DNA from: Amycolatopsis anabasis
GTDB lineage: Bacteria > Actinomycetota > Actinomycetes > Mycobacteriales > Pseudonocardiaceae
Assembly (NCBI RefSeq): GCF_009765355.1
Contig: NZ_VTHK01000025.1
Span: forward strand, 62,732 to 126,731
Reading direction: 5' to 3'
DNA length: 64,000 nucleotides
A model generated the notes under the pieces. It was not told the DNA's origin and searched no databases. It saw nothing but the letters and a program-made list of their open reading frames with translations. Both the position numbers and the translations under genes were made by a program. This document shows, in pieces, positions 45,646 to 53,314 of this stretch (the stretch's first letter is position 1; every line of letters begins with the position of its first letter).

Positions 45646-45671
45646 CGCTCAAGAAGACCGCTCAAGAAGAC
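45646..45671 (+). repeat. 13-bp tandem duplication upstream of thiB-like gene
   Basis: CGCTCAAGAAGAC occurs twice head to tail with no gap, ending 17 bases before the thiB-like start codon (45689). It lies between the -10-like TACGCT (45632-45637) and the ribosome site CAGGAGGGG, i.e. within the leader. No TPP riboswitch sequence is present. Confidence 0.7.
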
Positions 45672-45688
45672 ACCGCCCAGGAGGGGCC

Positions 45689-46744
45689 ATGAGGACCACC
45701 CCGCCGCGCGTCGCGGCCGCGCTGTGCCTCGCCGGGGCGCTCACCGCGAGCTGCTCGACGCTGGGCGGTTCGGGCGACCAGCAGCAGGGCACCGCCACGG
45801 TGACCCTGGCGACCCACGACTCCTGGGCCGCGCCGCAGGAGGTGCTGGACGCGTTCGAGCAGCAGTCCGGCATCAAGATCGTCGTCCGCAAGGAGGGCGA
45901 CGCCGGGGCGCTGACCAACAAGCTGGTCCTGACCAAGGCGAACCCGATCGCGGACGTGGCCTACGGCATCGACTCCACCTTCGCCTCCCGCGCGCTGGCC
46001 GAGGGCATCTTCGAGCCCTACACCAGCCCCGAGGCCGACCGCGGCCCGCAGCGGTACGCGGCCGACTCCGAGCACCGGATGTCCGCGGTCGATCTCGGGG
46101 ACGTCTGCGTCAACATCGACCCCGCGTGGTTCGCGGCCAAGGGCCTGCCCGAACCGGCGAGCTTCGACGACCTCGCCGATCCCCAGTACAAGGACCTGAC
46201 CGTGGTCGAGAACCCGGCCACGTCGTCGCCGGGGCTGGCGTTCCTGCTCGGCACGATCGCGAAGTTCGGCGAGCAGGGCTGGCCGGGCTACTGGTCGAAG
46301 CTGAAGGCCAACGGGGTCAAGGCGGTCAGCGGCTGGGAGGAGGCCTACACCCAGGACTTCTCCGGTTCGTCGGGCAAGGGCCCGCGGCCGATCGTGGTGT
46401 CCTACGCGTCCTCGCCCGCGAACGAGCTCGGCCCGGACGGCAAGCCGCGCACCAAGGCGCTGCTGGACACCTGCTACCGGCAGGTCGAGTACGCCGGTGT
46501 GCTGGCCGGGGGCAAGCAGCCGAAAAAGGCCCGCAAGGTGGTCGATTTCCTGCTCTCCCAGCAGTTCCAGGTGACCGTGCCGGCCAATATGTACGTCTAC
46601 CCGACCCGCCAGGGTGTGAACCTGCCCGCCGGCTGGGCCGAGGCCGCGCCGCTGCCGCAGAATCCGGCGACGCTGCCCGGTGACCAGGTGCAGGCGGGCC
46701 GGGAGCGGTGGATCGCGCAGTGGCGCTCGCTCATCGAATCCTGA
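45689..46744 (+). CDS. thiB: Thiamine-type ABC transporter substrate-binding lipoprotein
   Basis: 351-aa lipoprotein: signal peptide with lipobox LTASCS (Cys near 22). The mature part has the ThiB/TbpA cluster D wording VTLATHDSWAAPQEVLDAFEQQSGIKIVVRKEGDAGALTNKLVLTKANPIADVAYGIDSTFASRALAEGIFEPYTSP, then VCVNIDPAWF, DLTVVENPATSSPGLAFLLGTI and a C-terminal YPTRQGVNLPAGW. It captures thiamine (or a phosphate ester) outside the membrane for the following permease. CAGGAGGGG precedes ATG. The permease start lies within its last 40 bases. No TPP riboswitch is visible, unusual for a thiamine system, so the substrate could differ. Confidence 0.82.
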   Translation: MRTTPPRVAAALCLAGALTASCSTLGGSGDQQQGTATVTLATHDSWAAPQEVLDAFEQQSGIKIVVRKEGDAGALTNKLVLTKANPIADVAYGIDSTFASRALAEGIFEPYTSPEADRGPQRYAADSEHRMSAVDLGDVCVNIDPAWFAAKGLPEPASFDDLADPQYKDLTVVENPATSSPGLAFLLGTIAKFGEQGWPGYWSKLKANGVKAVSGWEEAYTQDFSGSSGKGPRPIVVSYASSPANELGPDGKPRTKALLDTCYRQVEYAGVLAGGKQPKKARKVVDFLLSQQFQVTVPANMYVYPTRQGVNLPAGWAEAAPLPQNPATLPGDQVQAGRERWIAQWRSLIES

Positions 46745-48354
46745 GGAACCGGGGCTCCGGCCTCGCGCTGCTGGCCGTGGTGCCGGTGGGCTTCCTCGCC
46801 GTGCTGTTCGCCTGGCCGGTCGCCGCGATCATCGGGCACGGATTCGCCGAAGGCGGCGTGTTCACCGTGCTCGCGGACGACCAGACCTGGCGGCTCGCCG
46901 GATTCACCCTCGCCCAGGCGGCCGCGTCCACGGTCGTCGCGGTGCTCGCCGGGATGCCGGTGGCGTTCCTGCTCGCGCGGGTGCGGCTGCCCGGGATCGC
47001 GGTGGCGCGCACCCTGGTGCTGGTGCCGTTCGTGCTGCCGAGCGTGGTGGTCGGGCTGGCCTTCCGCGCGCTGTGGCCGGACGGCGGGGTCGCCTCGATC
47101 GTGCTGGCGAACGCGTTCTTCAACGTAGCGGTGGTGGCACGGACGGTCGCCGGGCTCTGGGCGCAGCTCGACTCCCGCGCCGAGGACGCCGCGCGGGCGC
47201 TCGGCGCGTCGCCGTGGCGGGCGTTCCGGTCGGTGACCCTGCCCGCGCTGGCGCCCGCGATCACCTCGGCCGCGGCGGTGGTGTTCCTGTTCTGCGCCAC
47301 CAGTTTCGGGGTCGTGCTGATGCTCGGCGGGGCGCGGTTGCGGACCCTGGAGACGGAGATCTACCTGCGCACGGTGAACCTGCTCGACCTGTCCGGCGCG
47401 GCCGCGCTGTCGCTGGTGCAGCTGGCCGCGGTGGTCGCCGCGCTGGCCCTGGGCGCGCTCGCCCGGCGCCGCCGCGAGACCGCGTTGCGCATGCGTTCTC
47501 CGGCCGTGCTCGCGCGGCGGCCCGCGGGCGGCCAGTGGTTCGTGGTGCTCGCCGCGTTCGCGGTGCTGGCCCTGCTGCTGACCCCGATCGCGGCCCTGCT
47601 GCTGAAATCGGTGTCCACATCGGACGGTTGGAGCCTGGCCGGGTACCGGGCGCTGACCGGGCACGGGGCGGACGGCACGCTCGCGGTCTCCGGCTGGGAG
47701 GCGGCGCTGCGGTCGCTGCGCACGGCCACCGACGCGACCGTGCTCGCCATGGTCGTCGGCGTGCTCGCCTCGGTGCTGCTGGTGTCGTTGCGCCGCGCGC
47801 CGAGCCGGGTGGCGCACGCGACGGGGGAGGCGATGGACGCCGCGCTCATGCTGCCGCTCGGCGTGTCGGCGGTGACCGTCGGCTTCGGTTACCTGGTGAC
47901 CCTGGACGCCCTGCCCGGTGACCTGCGGACGTCACCGCTGCTGGTGCCGCTCGCGCAGGCGCTGGTGATCATCCCGCTGGTGGTGCGCATGGTGCTGCCG
48001 GTGCTGCGCTCGGTGGACGAGCGGCTCCGCCAGGCGGCCGCGACGCTGGGCGCGAGCCCGGCCCGGGTGTGGCGCGAGATCGACCTGCCGCTGACGATCC
48101 GCTCGGTGGCGGCCGCCGCCGGATTCGGGTACGTGGTCGCGCTCGGCGAATTCGGCGCGACGAGCTTCCTCGCCCGGCCCGATTCGCCGACCCTGCCGGT
48201 GGCCGTCTCGACGCTGATCGGGCGGCCGGGCGAGCTGAACAACCAGCTGGCCTATGCGGCCTGCGCGCTGCTCATGCTGGTGACCGCGGCCGCGGTGGCG
48301 CTGATCGACCGGCTCGGCTCCGCGTCCGGGCACACCGCGGTAGGGGAGTTCTAG
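46708..48354 (+). CDS. Thiamine/iron-type ABC transporter permease, fused two-domain
   Basis: 548-aa membrane protein with about 12 helices and two binding-protein-dependent permease domains, each with an EAA loop: RAEDAARALGASPWRAFRSVTLPALAPAI (first half) and DERLRQAAATLGASPARVWREIDLPLTIRSV (second half). ThiP and FbpB/SfuB-type permeases share this fused layout. Starts GTG 46708 or GTG 46720 both overlap the thiB-like gene. The first has a GGGAG close upstream. It ends 4 bases before the ATPase gene. Confidence 0.88.
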   Translation: MDRAVALAHRILRNRGSGLALLAVVPVGFLAVLFAWPVAAIIGHGFAEGGVFTVLADDQTWRLAGFTLAQAAASTVVAVLAGMPVAFLLARVRLPGIAVARTLVLVPFVLPSVVVGLAFRALWPDGGVASIVLANAFFNVAVVARTVAGLWAQLDSRAEDAARALGASPWRAFRSVTLPALAPAITSAAAVVFLFCATSFGVVLMLGGARLRTLETEIYLRTVNLLDLSGAAALSLVQLAAVVAALALGALARRRRETALRMRSPAVLARRPAGGQWFVVLAAFAVLALLLTPIAALLLKSVSTSDGWSLAGYRALTGHGADGTLAVSGWEAALRSLRTATDATVLAMVVGVLASVLLVSLRRAPSRVAHATGEAMDAALMLPLGVSAVTVGFGYLVTLDALPGDLRTSPLLVPLAQALVIIPLVVRMVLPVLRSVDERLRQAAATLGASPARVWREIDLPLTIRSVAAAAGFGYVVALGEFGATSFLARPDSPTLPVAVSTLIGRPGELNNQLAYAACALLMLVTAAAVALIDRLGSASGHTAVGEF

Positions 48355-48358
48355 GCCG

Positions 48359-49372
48359 ATGTCGCTGTCCGTCCACGACCTGACCGTCCACTACGGACAC
48401 TTCACGGCGGTCCGCGCGGTGTCCCTGGACATCGCCGACGGCGAAGTGCTCGCGCTGCTCGGCCCCTCCGGATCCGGCAAGTCGACCCTGCTGCGGGCGA
48501 TCGCCGGGCTGGAACCGATGACCGGCGGCACGGTCCGCTGGGACGGCGCCGACCTCGCCGGAGTGCCGGTCCACCGCCGCGGTTTCGGCCTGGTCTTCCA
48601 GGACGGCCAGCTCTTCCCGCACCGCGACGTCGCCGGGAACATCGGCTTCGGCCTGCGCATGCACGGCATTCCTCGGACCGAACACGCGGAACGGATCGCC
48701 CGCCTCCTGGACCTGGTCGGCCTGACCGGCTACGAACACCGCCGCGTCACCGAACTCTCCGGTGGCGAGGCGCAACGCGTCGCGCTCGCCCGCGCCCTCG
48801 CGCCGAAACCGCGCCTGCTGCTGCTGGACGAGCCACTGTCCGGTTTGGACGCGGGCCTGCGCGAGCAGCTGGCGATCGACTTGGCGGAACTCCTGCGCGG
48901 CGCGAAGATCACCACCCTGCTGGTGACGCACGACCAGGAGGAGGCGTTCACCCTCGCCGACCGGGTGGCCGTGCTGCGGCAAGGGGAGATTCGCCAGCTC
49001 GGCGCGGTGCCCGAGGTGTGGTCCCGCCCGGCCGACGACGCGGTGGCCCGGTTCCTGGGGGTGACCACGATCCTGCCCGCGGAGGCGAGCGGCGGTCGGG
49101 TGCGCTCGGCGCTCGGCGAGGTCGAGGTCCCCGGCGCGGCCGACGGCCCGGTGCGGCTCGGGTTGCGCCCCACCGGGCTGCGGGTGGCCGACGCGGGCGT
49201 CGGTGGTGAGGTGGTCGGCCGGGTGCACCGCCGCGACCACGCCCGCCTGGTGGTCCGCCCGGACGGTTACGAGTCCACTGTGGACGCCGTAGCCCCGGCC
49301 GGCGCGGACATCCACCCCGGCGACCTGGTCACCCTCGCCCTCGACCCGGACGGCATCGCCCTCATCGGCTGA
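48359..49372 (+). CDS. ABC transporter ATP-binding protein (ThiQ/PotA-like)
   Basis: 337 aa. Walker A GPSGSGKSTLLRAIAGLEP near 35, Q-loop VFQDGQLFPHRDVAGNIGFGL, signature ELSGGEAQRVALARALAPKPRLL, Walker B LLLLDEPLSGLDAGLREQLA, switch His in LLVTHDQEEAFTLADRVAVL. The C-terminal about 110 residues form a TOBE-like regulatory domain (RLGLRPTGLRVADAG). It completes the thiB-like, permease, ATPase importer operon. The extra domain is longer than in E. coli ThiQ and more like PotA/FbpC. Confidence 0.92.
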   Translation: MSLSVHDLTVHYGHFTAVRAVSLDIADGEVLALLGPSGSGKSTLLRAIAGLEPMTGGTVRWDGADLAGVPVHRRGFGLVFQDGQLFPHRDVAGNIGFGLRMHGIPRTEHAERIARLLDLVGLTGYEHRRVTELSGGEAQRVALARALAPKPRLLLLDEPLSGLDAGLREQLAIDLAELLRGAKITTLLVTHDQEEAFTLADRVAVLRQGEIRQLGAVPEVWSRPADDAVARFLGVTTILPAEASGGRVRSALGEVEVPGAADGPVRLGLRPTGLRVADAGVGGEVVGRVHRRDHARLVVRPDGYESTVDAVAPAGADIHPGDLVTLALDPDGIALIG

Positions 49373-49386
49373 CTCCCGCCCCGGTA

Positions 49387-49481
49387 CCCAAGTCCCCCAA
49401 TGCGGCATTGGGGACGTTCAACGCCCCGAATGCCGCATTGGGTACCTCCAGTGCCCCGAAAGCCACATTGGGGGACTTGGG
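49387..49481. repeat. 95-bp nested palindromic repeat element
   Basis: Outer arms CCCAAGTCCCCCAATG (49387-49402) and CATTGGGGGACTTGGG (49466-49481) are perfect reverse complements. Inside, CCCAATGCGGCATTGGGG, CCCCGAATGCCGCATTGGG and CCCCGAAAGCCACATTGGGG are three variants of one palindromic unit built on AATGCSGCATT. It fills the spacer between the ATPase gene (plus) and an ABC permease gene (minus), which converge. It could act as a bidirectional terminator or a REP-like mobile element. It is not CRISPR: the units are palindromic and the spacers very short. Confidence 0.8.
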
Positions 49482-49484
49482 CGA

Positions 49485-50360
49485 CTAGCCGTCGCGGGTG
49501 GTGAGGCGGGCGTAGGCCAGGGACAGGGCGATCGCGATGTAGCACACCGCCCGCAGCGCGCCCTCGGTCAGCGATCCGGCGGGCACCGGATCGCGCAGCA
49601 CGTCGGCGAGCACGTCCCAGGAATTGTTGAGCAGGAACGGATGCAGCCAGTCGACCGCGGAGAGCAGGCTCAGCACGGAGAACACCACGGTCCCGCCGAG
49701 CACCGAGACGACCACCAGCATCGGGTGCTCGGTGCACGCCGAGATCGCCAGCGCGACCGCGCCGACCGCCCACAGCTGCAGCGTCACCCAGCCCGCCGCC
49801 AGGCCGACCTTGCCCAGCACCGCCCAGATCGACAGCGTGCTGCCGGACAACGTGAACATCGACCCGGTGCCGTTGATCACCAGCCCGGTGAGCACCCCGG
49901 TCACCGCCATCACCACCGCCGCGGCGAGCGCGACGGTCGCCACCCCGAACGCCTTCACCGCCAGCAACCGGCCCCGGCTCACCGGCGCGAGCATCCAGCC
50001 GCGCAGCGTCCCGTGCGCGGACTCCCCGGCCAGCGCGTCGGCACCCGCCATCGCCGCGGTGAGCGGGAGCAGCAGCTGCAGCGTGAACGCGAGCACGGCG
50101 ATCGGCAGCACGAAAGCGTTGCCCATCGCGGCGGTGAACAGGCCCTCGTTCGGCCCGCCGCCGGGGCGCTCCGCCGCGCTCGTGGGGTCGACCAGGGTCA
50201 GGCTGATCCCGACCACCACCGGGATGACCGCCAGCAGGCCGAGCACGATGAGCGTCCGCGGCCGCCGGAAGATCCAGCGCAGTTCCGCGCGGATCAGCCG
50301 GGACACGCCGACCGTGGTCGCCGCGGGCCGCGCGGCGCCGGACAGAACCGCCTGCGTCAT
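49485..50360 (-). CDS. ABC-2 type transporter permease
   Basis: 291-aa membrane subunit with six predicted helices: RRPRTLIVLGLLAVIPVVVGISLTLV near 35, a central LPIAVLAFTLQLLLPLTAAMAGADALAGESAHGTLRGWMLAPVSRGRLLAVKAFG (the ABC-2 'AGE..GTLR..L..P..R..L...K' motif), then alternating hydrophobic stretches and a C-terminal CYIAIALSLAYARLTTRDG. ATG 50360 overlaps the ATPase stop (ATGA). With the two genes upstream it forms a three-gene coupled operon. Confidence 0.9.
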   Translation of the reverse strand: MTQAVLSGAARPAATTVGVSRLIRAELRWIFRRPRTLIVLGLLAVIPVVVGISLTLVDPTSAAERPGGGPNEGLFTAAMGNAFVLPIAVLAFTLQLLLPLTAAMAGADALAGESAHGTLRGWMLAPVSRGRLLAVKAFGVATVALAAAVVMAVTGVLTGLVINGTGSMFTLSGSTLSIWAVLGKVGLAAGWVTLQLWAVGAVALAISACTEHPMLVVVSVLGGTVVFSVLSLLSAVDWLHPFLLNNSWDVLADVLRDPVPAGSLTEGALRAVCYIAIALSLAYARLTTRDG

Positions 50361-51385
50361 GCCACTGCCTCCCCGTCGACCTCGGGTAGTCCGTCCGATG
50401 TGGACGTATCCGGTTCGTGCTGGGTCAGCCGGGCGAACAGGTCCTCCAGGCCGGTGCGCGCCCGGGTCGCCTCGTGGACCGGCACGCCGCCCCGGACGAG
50501 CGTCGCCACGACCTCGGGCGCGGTCGTGGCCGTGAGGTCGGCCCGGACGCCTTCGGGAACCAACCGGCTGGGAATCCGGTTCTCCCGCAAGACATCGACC
50601 GCCCGATCACTGTCCGGAGTGGACACGATCAGGGCGGGGCTGCCGGATTCCAGCAACTCGGCCAGCTCGCCCTGGGCCACCACCAGGCCGTCGTGCAGCA
50701 CCGCGACGTGCGTGCAGGTCGCTTCCACCTCGGCCAGCAGGTGCGAGGAGACCAGCACGGTGACGCCCTCGGCGTGCAGTTCGGCGATGATCTTGCGGAT
50801 CTCCCGCGTGCCCGCCGGGTCCAGGCCGTTCGTCGGCTCGTCGAGCACGATCATCCGCCGCGGCACCAGCAGCGCGCCGGCCAGGCCGAGCCGCTGCTTC
50901 ATCCCGAGCGAGTAACCGCGGTAGCGCCGGTGCGCCGCCCCGGCGAGGCCGACCCGTTCCAGCGCCGCCTGCACGGCCCGCGGAACGTCCGAAGAGGACA
51001 GTCGCGGCTCGGCGGCGGCCATCCGCAGCAGGTTGTCCCGGCCGGACAGGAACGGGTGGAAACCCGGCCCTTCGACCAGCGCGCCGACGTCGGGCAGCGC
51101 CTGCTGCGCGCCTTCGGGCATCGGCTGCCCGAGCAGTTCGACCTCGCCCTCGGTCGGGCGGACCAGGCCGAGCAGCATGCGGATCGTCGTCGTCTTGCCG
51201 GAGCCGTTCGGGCCGAGCATGCCCAGCACGGCGCCTTCCGGCACGTCCAGGTCGACCTGGTCCACCGCCACCGTGCCGCGGTAGACCTTGCGCAGGCCCC
51301 GGGTGCGCGCGGCGAGCGGTGGAGCGGGCGTGGCGGCCCCGTCCGGGACCGCCACGCCGTACTCCGTGAATACCGAGGAGGTCAC
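50357..51385 (-). CDS. ABC transporter ATP-binding protein
   Basis: 342 aa. Walker A GPNGSGKTTTIRMLLGLVRP about residue 55, Q-loop region DVGALVEGPGFHPFLSGRDNLL, signature YSLGMKQRLGLAGALLVPRRM (the LGMKQR variant of lantibiotic/bacitracin-type exporters), Walker B MIVLDEPTNGLDPAGTREI, switch His in VLVSSHLLAEVE. A C-terminal 80-residue domain follows. GTG 51385 overlaps the stop of the LolA-like gene (GTGA). The LGMKQR type and 'PTNGLDP' suggest peptide or lipid export, possibly antibiotic resistance. Confidence 0.93.
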   Translation of the reverse strand: MTSSVFTEYGVAVPDGAATPAPPLAARTRGLRKVYRGTVAVDQVDLDVPEGAVLGMLGPNGSGKTTTIRMLLGLVRPTEGEVELLGQPMPEGAQQALPDVGALVEGPGFHPFLSGRDNLLRMAAAEPRLSSSDVPRAVQAALERVGLAGAAHRRYRGYSLGMKQRLGLAGALLVPRRMIVLDEPTNGLDPAGTREIRKIIAELHAEGVTVLVSSHLLAEVEATCTHVAVLHDGLVVAQGELAELLESGSPALIVSTPDSDRAVDVLRENRIPSRLVPEGVRADLTATTAPEVVATLVRGGVPVHEATRARTGLEDLFARLTQHEPDTSTSDGLPEVDGEAVA

Positions 51386-52440
51386 TTCGAACCCAGTGCC
51401 TCGATGAGCACCTGCTCGGGAACCGCGCCGGCGGCGAAGCGGCCGTCGTCGGTGAGCAGCGCGGTGCCGACCTTCGTGGTGATCACGTGCCCGCTGCCGA
51501 ACGCGCCGCTGACCGGCTTGCCGAGCTGCGCGATGAGCGCCTTCGGGTCCACGTCGCCGCCCTTGCCCTGCTTCGGCTGGAGCGCCTCGGCCGGGATCTG
51601 GCCGGTGAGCACCGTGTCCCACCCGTCGCCGACGACCTTGACGTTCTGCTGCGCCTCTTCGGCGGCCTTCCGGTCGACCTGCGGCTGCTTCTCGGTCACC
51701 TTGGCGCCCTGCGGCGGGGTGAACTGGAACCGGTCGGCGGGCTGCGCGGCGAAGTCGATGTCGTCGAACGCGATCTGCAGGGCCGGGTCGGCGGTGCCGT
51801 TGGTCAGCACGGCGAACCGCAGCGGCAGCCGCTTCTCCGCGTCGACGGTCACCCGGACCTCGCGCAGCAGCGTGCGCTCGGTCGGCTTGGGCGTGAGGAC
51901 CAGCTCGTAGGCGGGCCGGTCCGCGACCCGCGCGGTGCCCTCGACCGACACCGTGCTGCTCTCCCGGATCTTGCCGAGCAGCGTGGTCGCCGCGGTCGTC
52001 GGATCGGTGACCGTGCCCTCCTCGATGCCTTTGTCCTTGACGTCCTGCGGCAGCGTGATCTTGGTGGCGCTGTTGTCGCCGGAGTTGTACGTCCAGACAG
52101 TGGCGCCGTCGTGGACGACGGTCTCCTCGGTGCTGCCCTGCTTGACCGCCAGCCGGCTCCGGCCGTTGCCGTCGTTGTAGACCTGCGCGGAGTCCAGGTT
52201 CAGCGCGTTCGAACCGGCCCCGGGCAGCGTGGGCAGGCCCAGCTTGTTGTCCACCTTGACGGTGCCCTCCAGGGCCGGGGTCGGCGCGGTGAGCACCGAC
52301 TGGACCAGGTCCTCGGCGCTCACCGGTGGCAGTTGCGGCGCCTCACCGGCGCCGGCGGGCAGCGCCATCACCGCGAGCCCGGCGATCCCGAGCGCGGAGC
52401 CCGTCACGGCCGCCGTGATGGCTTTCGTCTTCGGTTGCAT
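51382..52440 (-). CDS. Secreted LolA-like / DUF2092 lipid-binding protein
   Basis: 352-aa exported protein with a signal peptide (KTKAITAAVTGSALGIAGLAVMALPAGAGEAPQ). The mature part has the open beta-barrel wording of LolA/RseB-like proteins: LALEGTVKVDNKLGLP-like strand, RLAVKQGSTEETVVHDGATVWTYNSGDNSATKITLP, TVSVEGTARVADRPAYELVLTPK and LREVRVTVDAEKRLPLRFAVLTNG. ATG 52440 is preferred to 52446 because GGGAG is 6 bases from it. It is coupled to the ABC exporter downstream and divergent from a two-component system. It may sense or carry a lipid or peptide at the membrane and relay envelope stress. No lipobox Cys was seen. Confidence 0.82.
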   Translation of the reverse strand: MQPKTKAITAAVTGSALGIAGLAVMALPAGAGEAPQLPPVSAEDLVQSVLTAPTPALEGTVKVDNKLGLPTLPGAGSNALNLDSAQVYNDGNGRSRLAVKQGSTEETVVHDGATVWTYNSGDNSATKITLPQDVKDKGIEEGTVTDPTTAATTLLGKIRESSTVSVEGTARVADRPAYELVLTPKPTERTLLREVRVTVDAEKRLPLRFAVLTNGTADPALQIAFDDIDFAAQPADRFQFTPPQGAKVTEKQPQVDRKAAEEAQQNVKVVGDGWDTVLTGQIPAEALQPKQGKGGDVDPKALIAQLGKPVSGAFGSGHVITTKVGTALLTDDGRFAAGAVPEQVLIEALGSK

Positions 52441-52507
52441 GCTCATCTCCCTGTGTGTCCGAGCCCCAGTGTGCTCGTTTCCCGACACCCAGGCTTCCCT
52501 CCCGAGT

Positions 52508-52557
52508 CTGAGATCGCGCTGAGATGGGCCGCGAGCGAGCTGAGAGATCCCTGAAGG
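52508..52557. promoter_or_regulatory. Phased CTGAGA repeats, candidate response-regulator operator
   Basis: CTGAGAT (52508), CTGAGAT (52519), CTGAGAG (52540) and CTGAAGG (52551) recur on one strand at steps of 11, 21 and 11 bases. That is two tandem dimer sites one helical turn apart, as bound by OmpR/PhoB-type regulators. They sit between the divergent LolA-ABC operon and the regulator's own gene, so the response regulator probably controls both. Confidence 0.6.
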
Positions 52558-52597
52558 TCGCGCGCGTGAACCGCGCGGGCTTGGCATTCTGAGAGTC

Positions 52598-53314
52598 GTG
52601 AAACCTCGGGTTCTCGTCGTGGACGACGAGTTGGGTGTGCGGAAGGCGCTGCAGCGCGGGCTCAAGGCGGAGGGCATGGACGTGGTCACCGCCGCCGACG
52701 GGCCCACCGGCCTGCAGCTCGCGGCGACCGGCTCGTTCGACGCGGTGCTGCTGGACATCATGCTGCCCGGCCTGTCCGGCTACCGGGTGCTCCAGCAGCT
52801 GCGCGCCCAGGGCGTGCCGACCCCGGTGCTGATGATCTCGGCGAAGGACGGCGAGGTCGACCAGGCCGACGGGCTCGATCTCGGTGCGGACGGGTACCTG
52901 GTCAAACCGTTCTCGTTCGTGGTGCTGGTGGCCCAGGTCCGCGCGGTCCTGCGCCGGGCGACGGCCGAGGGCGTGCGCGGGCCGCTGCGGGTCGGCGCGC
53001 TGACCGTCGACCGGGCCACCCGGGAGGTCCGCTGGGGCGAGGATCCGGTCGCCCTCAGCCCGCGCGAGTTCGCGCTGCTGGAGGTGCTGGTCGGCCGCGC
53101 GGGCACGGTGGTCACCAAGGACGAGCTGCTGCGCGCGGTGTGGGGCGACGAGCAGGCGGCCACCCGCAACGTCGTCGAGGTGTATGTCGGTTACGTGCGC
53201 CGCAAGCTCGACGCCGTCGGCGCCGGTGAGGTGGTGCGCACGGTCCGCGGCCACGGCTACCTGTGCTCGGATCCGCGGCTCGACGAGGTCATCACCGCGG
53301 CCGGTCCGGGGTGA
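52598..53314 (+). CDS. OmpR/PhoB-family response regulator
   Basis: 238 aa. Receiver domain: [12 protein letters not shown] (acidic pocket), phospho-Asp in [21 protein letters not shown] near residue 52, Ser/Thr in [30 protein letters not shown] with the conserved Lys. The winged-helix effector domain is [53 protein letters not shown]...[10 protein letters not shown]. The GTG 52598 start has no Shine-Dalgarno and is likely leaderless. The stop shares a base with the ATG of the kinase gene. It probably binds the CTGAGA repeats upstream. Confidence 0.95.
   Translation: MKPRVLVVDDELGVRKALQRGLKAEGMDVVTAADGPTGLQLAATGSFDAVLLDIMLPGLSGYRVLQQLRAQGVPTPVLMISAKDGEVDQADGLDLGADGYLVKPFSFVVLVAQVRAVLRRATAEGVRGPLRVGALTVDRATREVRWGEDPVALSPREFALLEVLVGRAGTVVTKDELLRAVWGDEQAATRNVVEVYVGYVRRKLDAVGAGEVVRTVRGHGYLCSDPRLDEVITAAGPG

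Noticed and set aside
45606-45688. TPP riboswitch before the thiB-like gene
   Set aside because: The characteristic CTGAGA and ACCTGA-type conserved blocks are absent from this 83-base leader.
49387-49481. CRISPR-like array of AATGCSGCATT repeats
   Set aside because: Units are palindromic, vary, and are separated by only about 10-20 bases with no cas genes; better read as a nested palindromic repeat.
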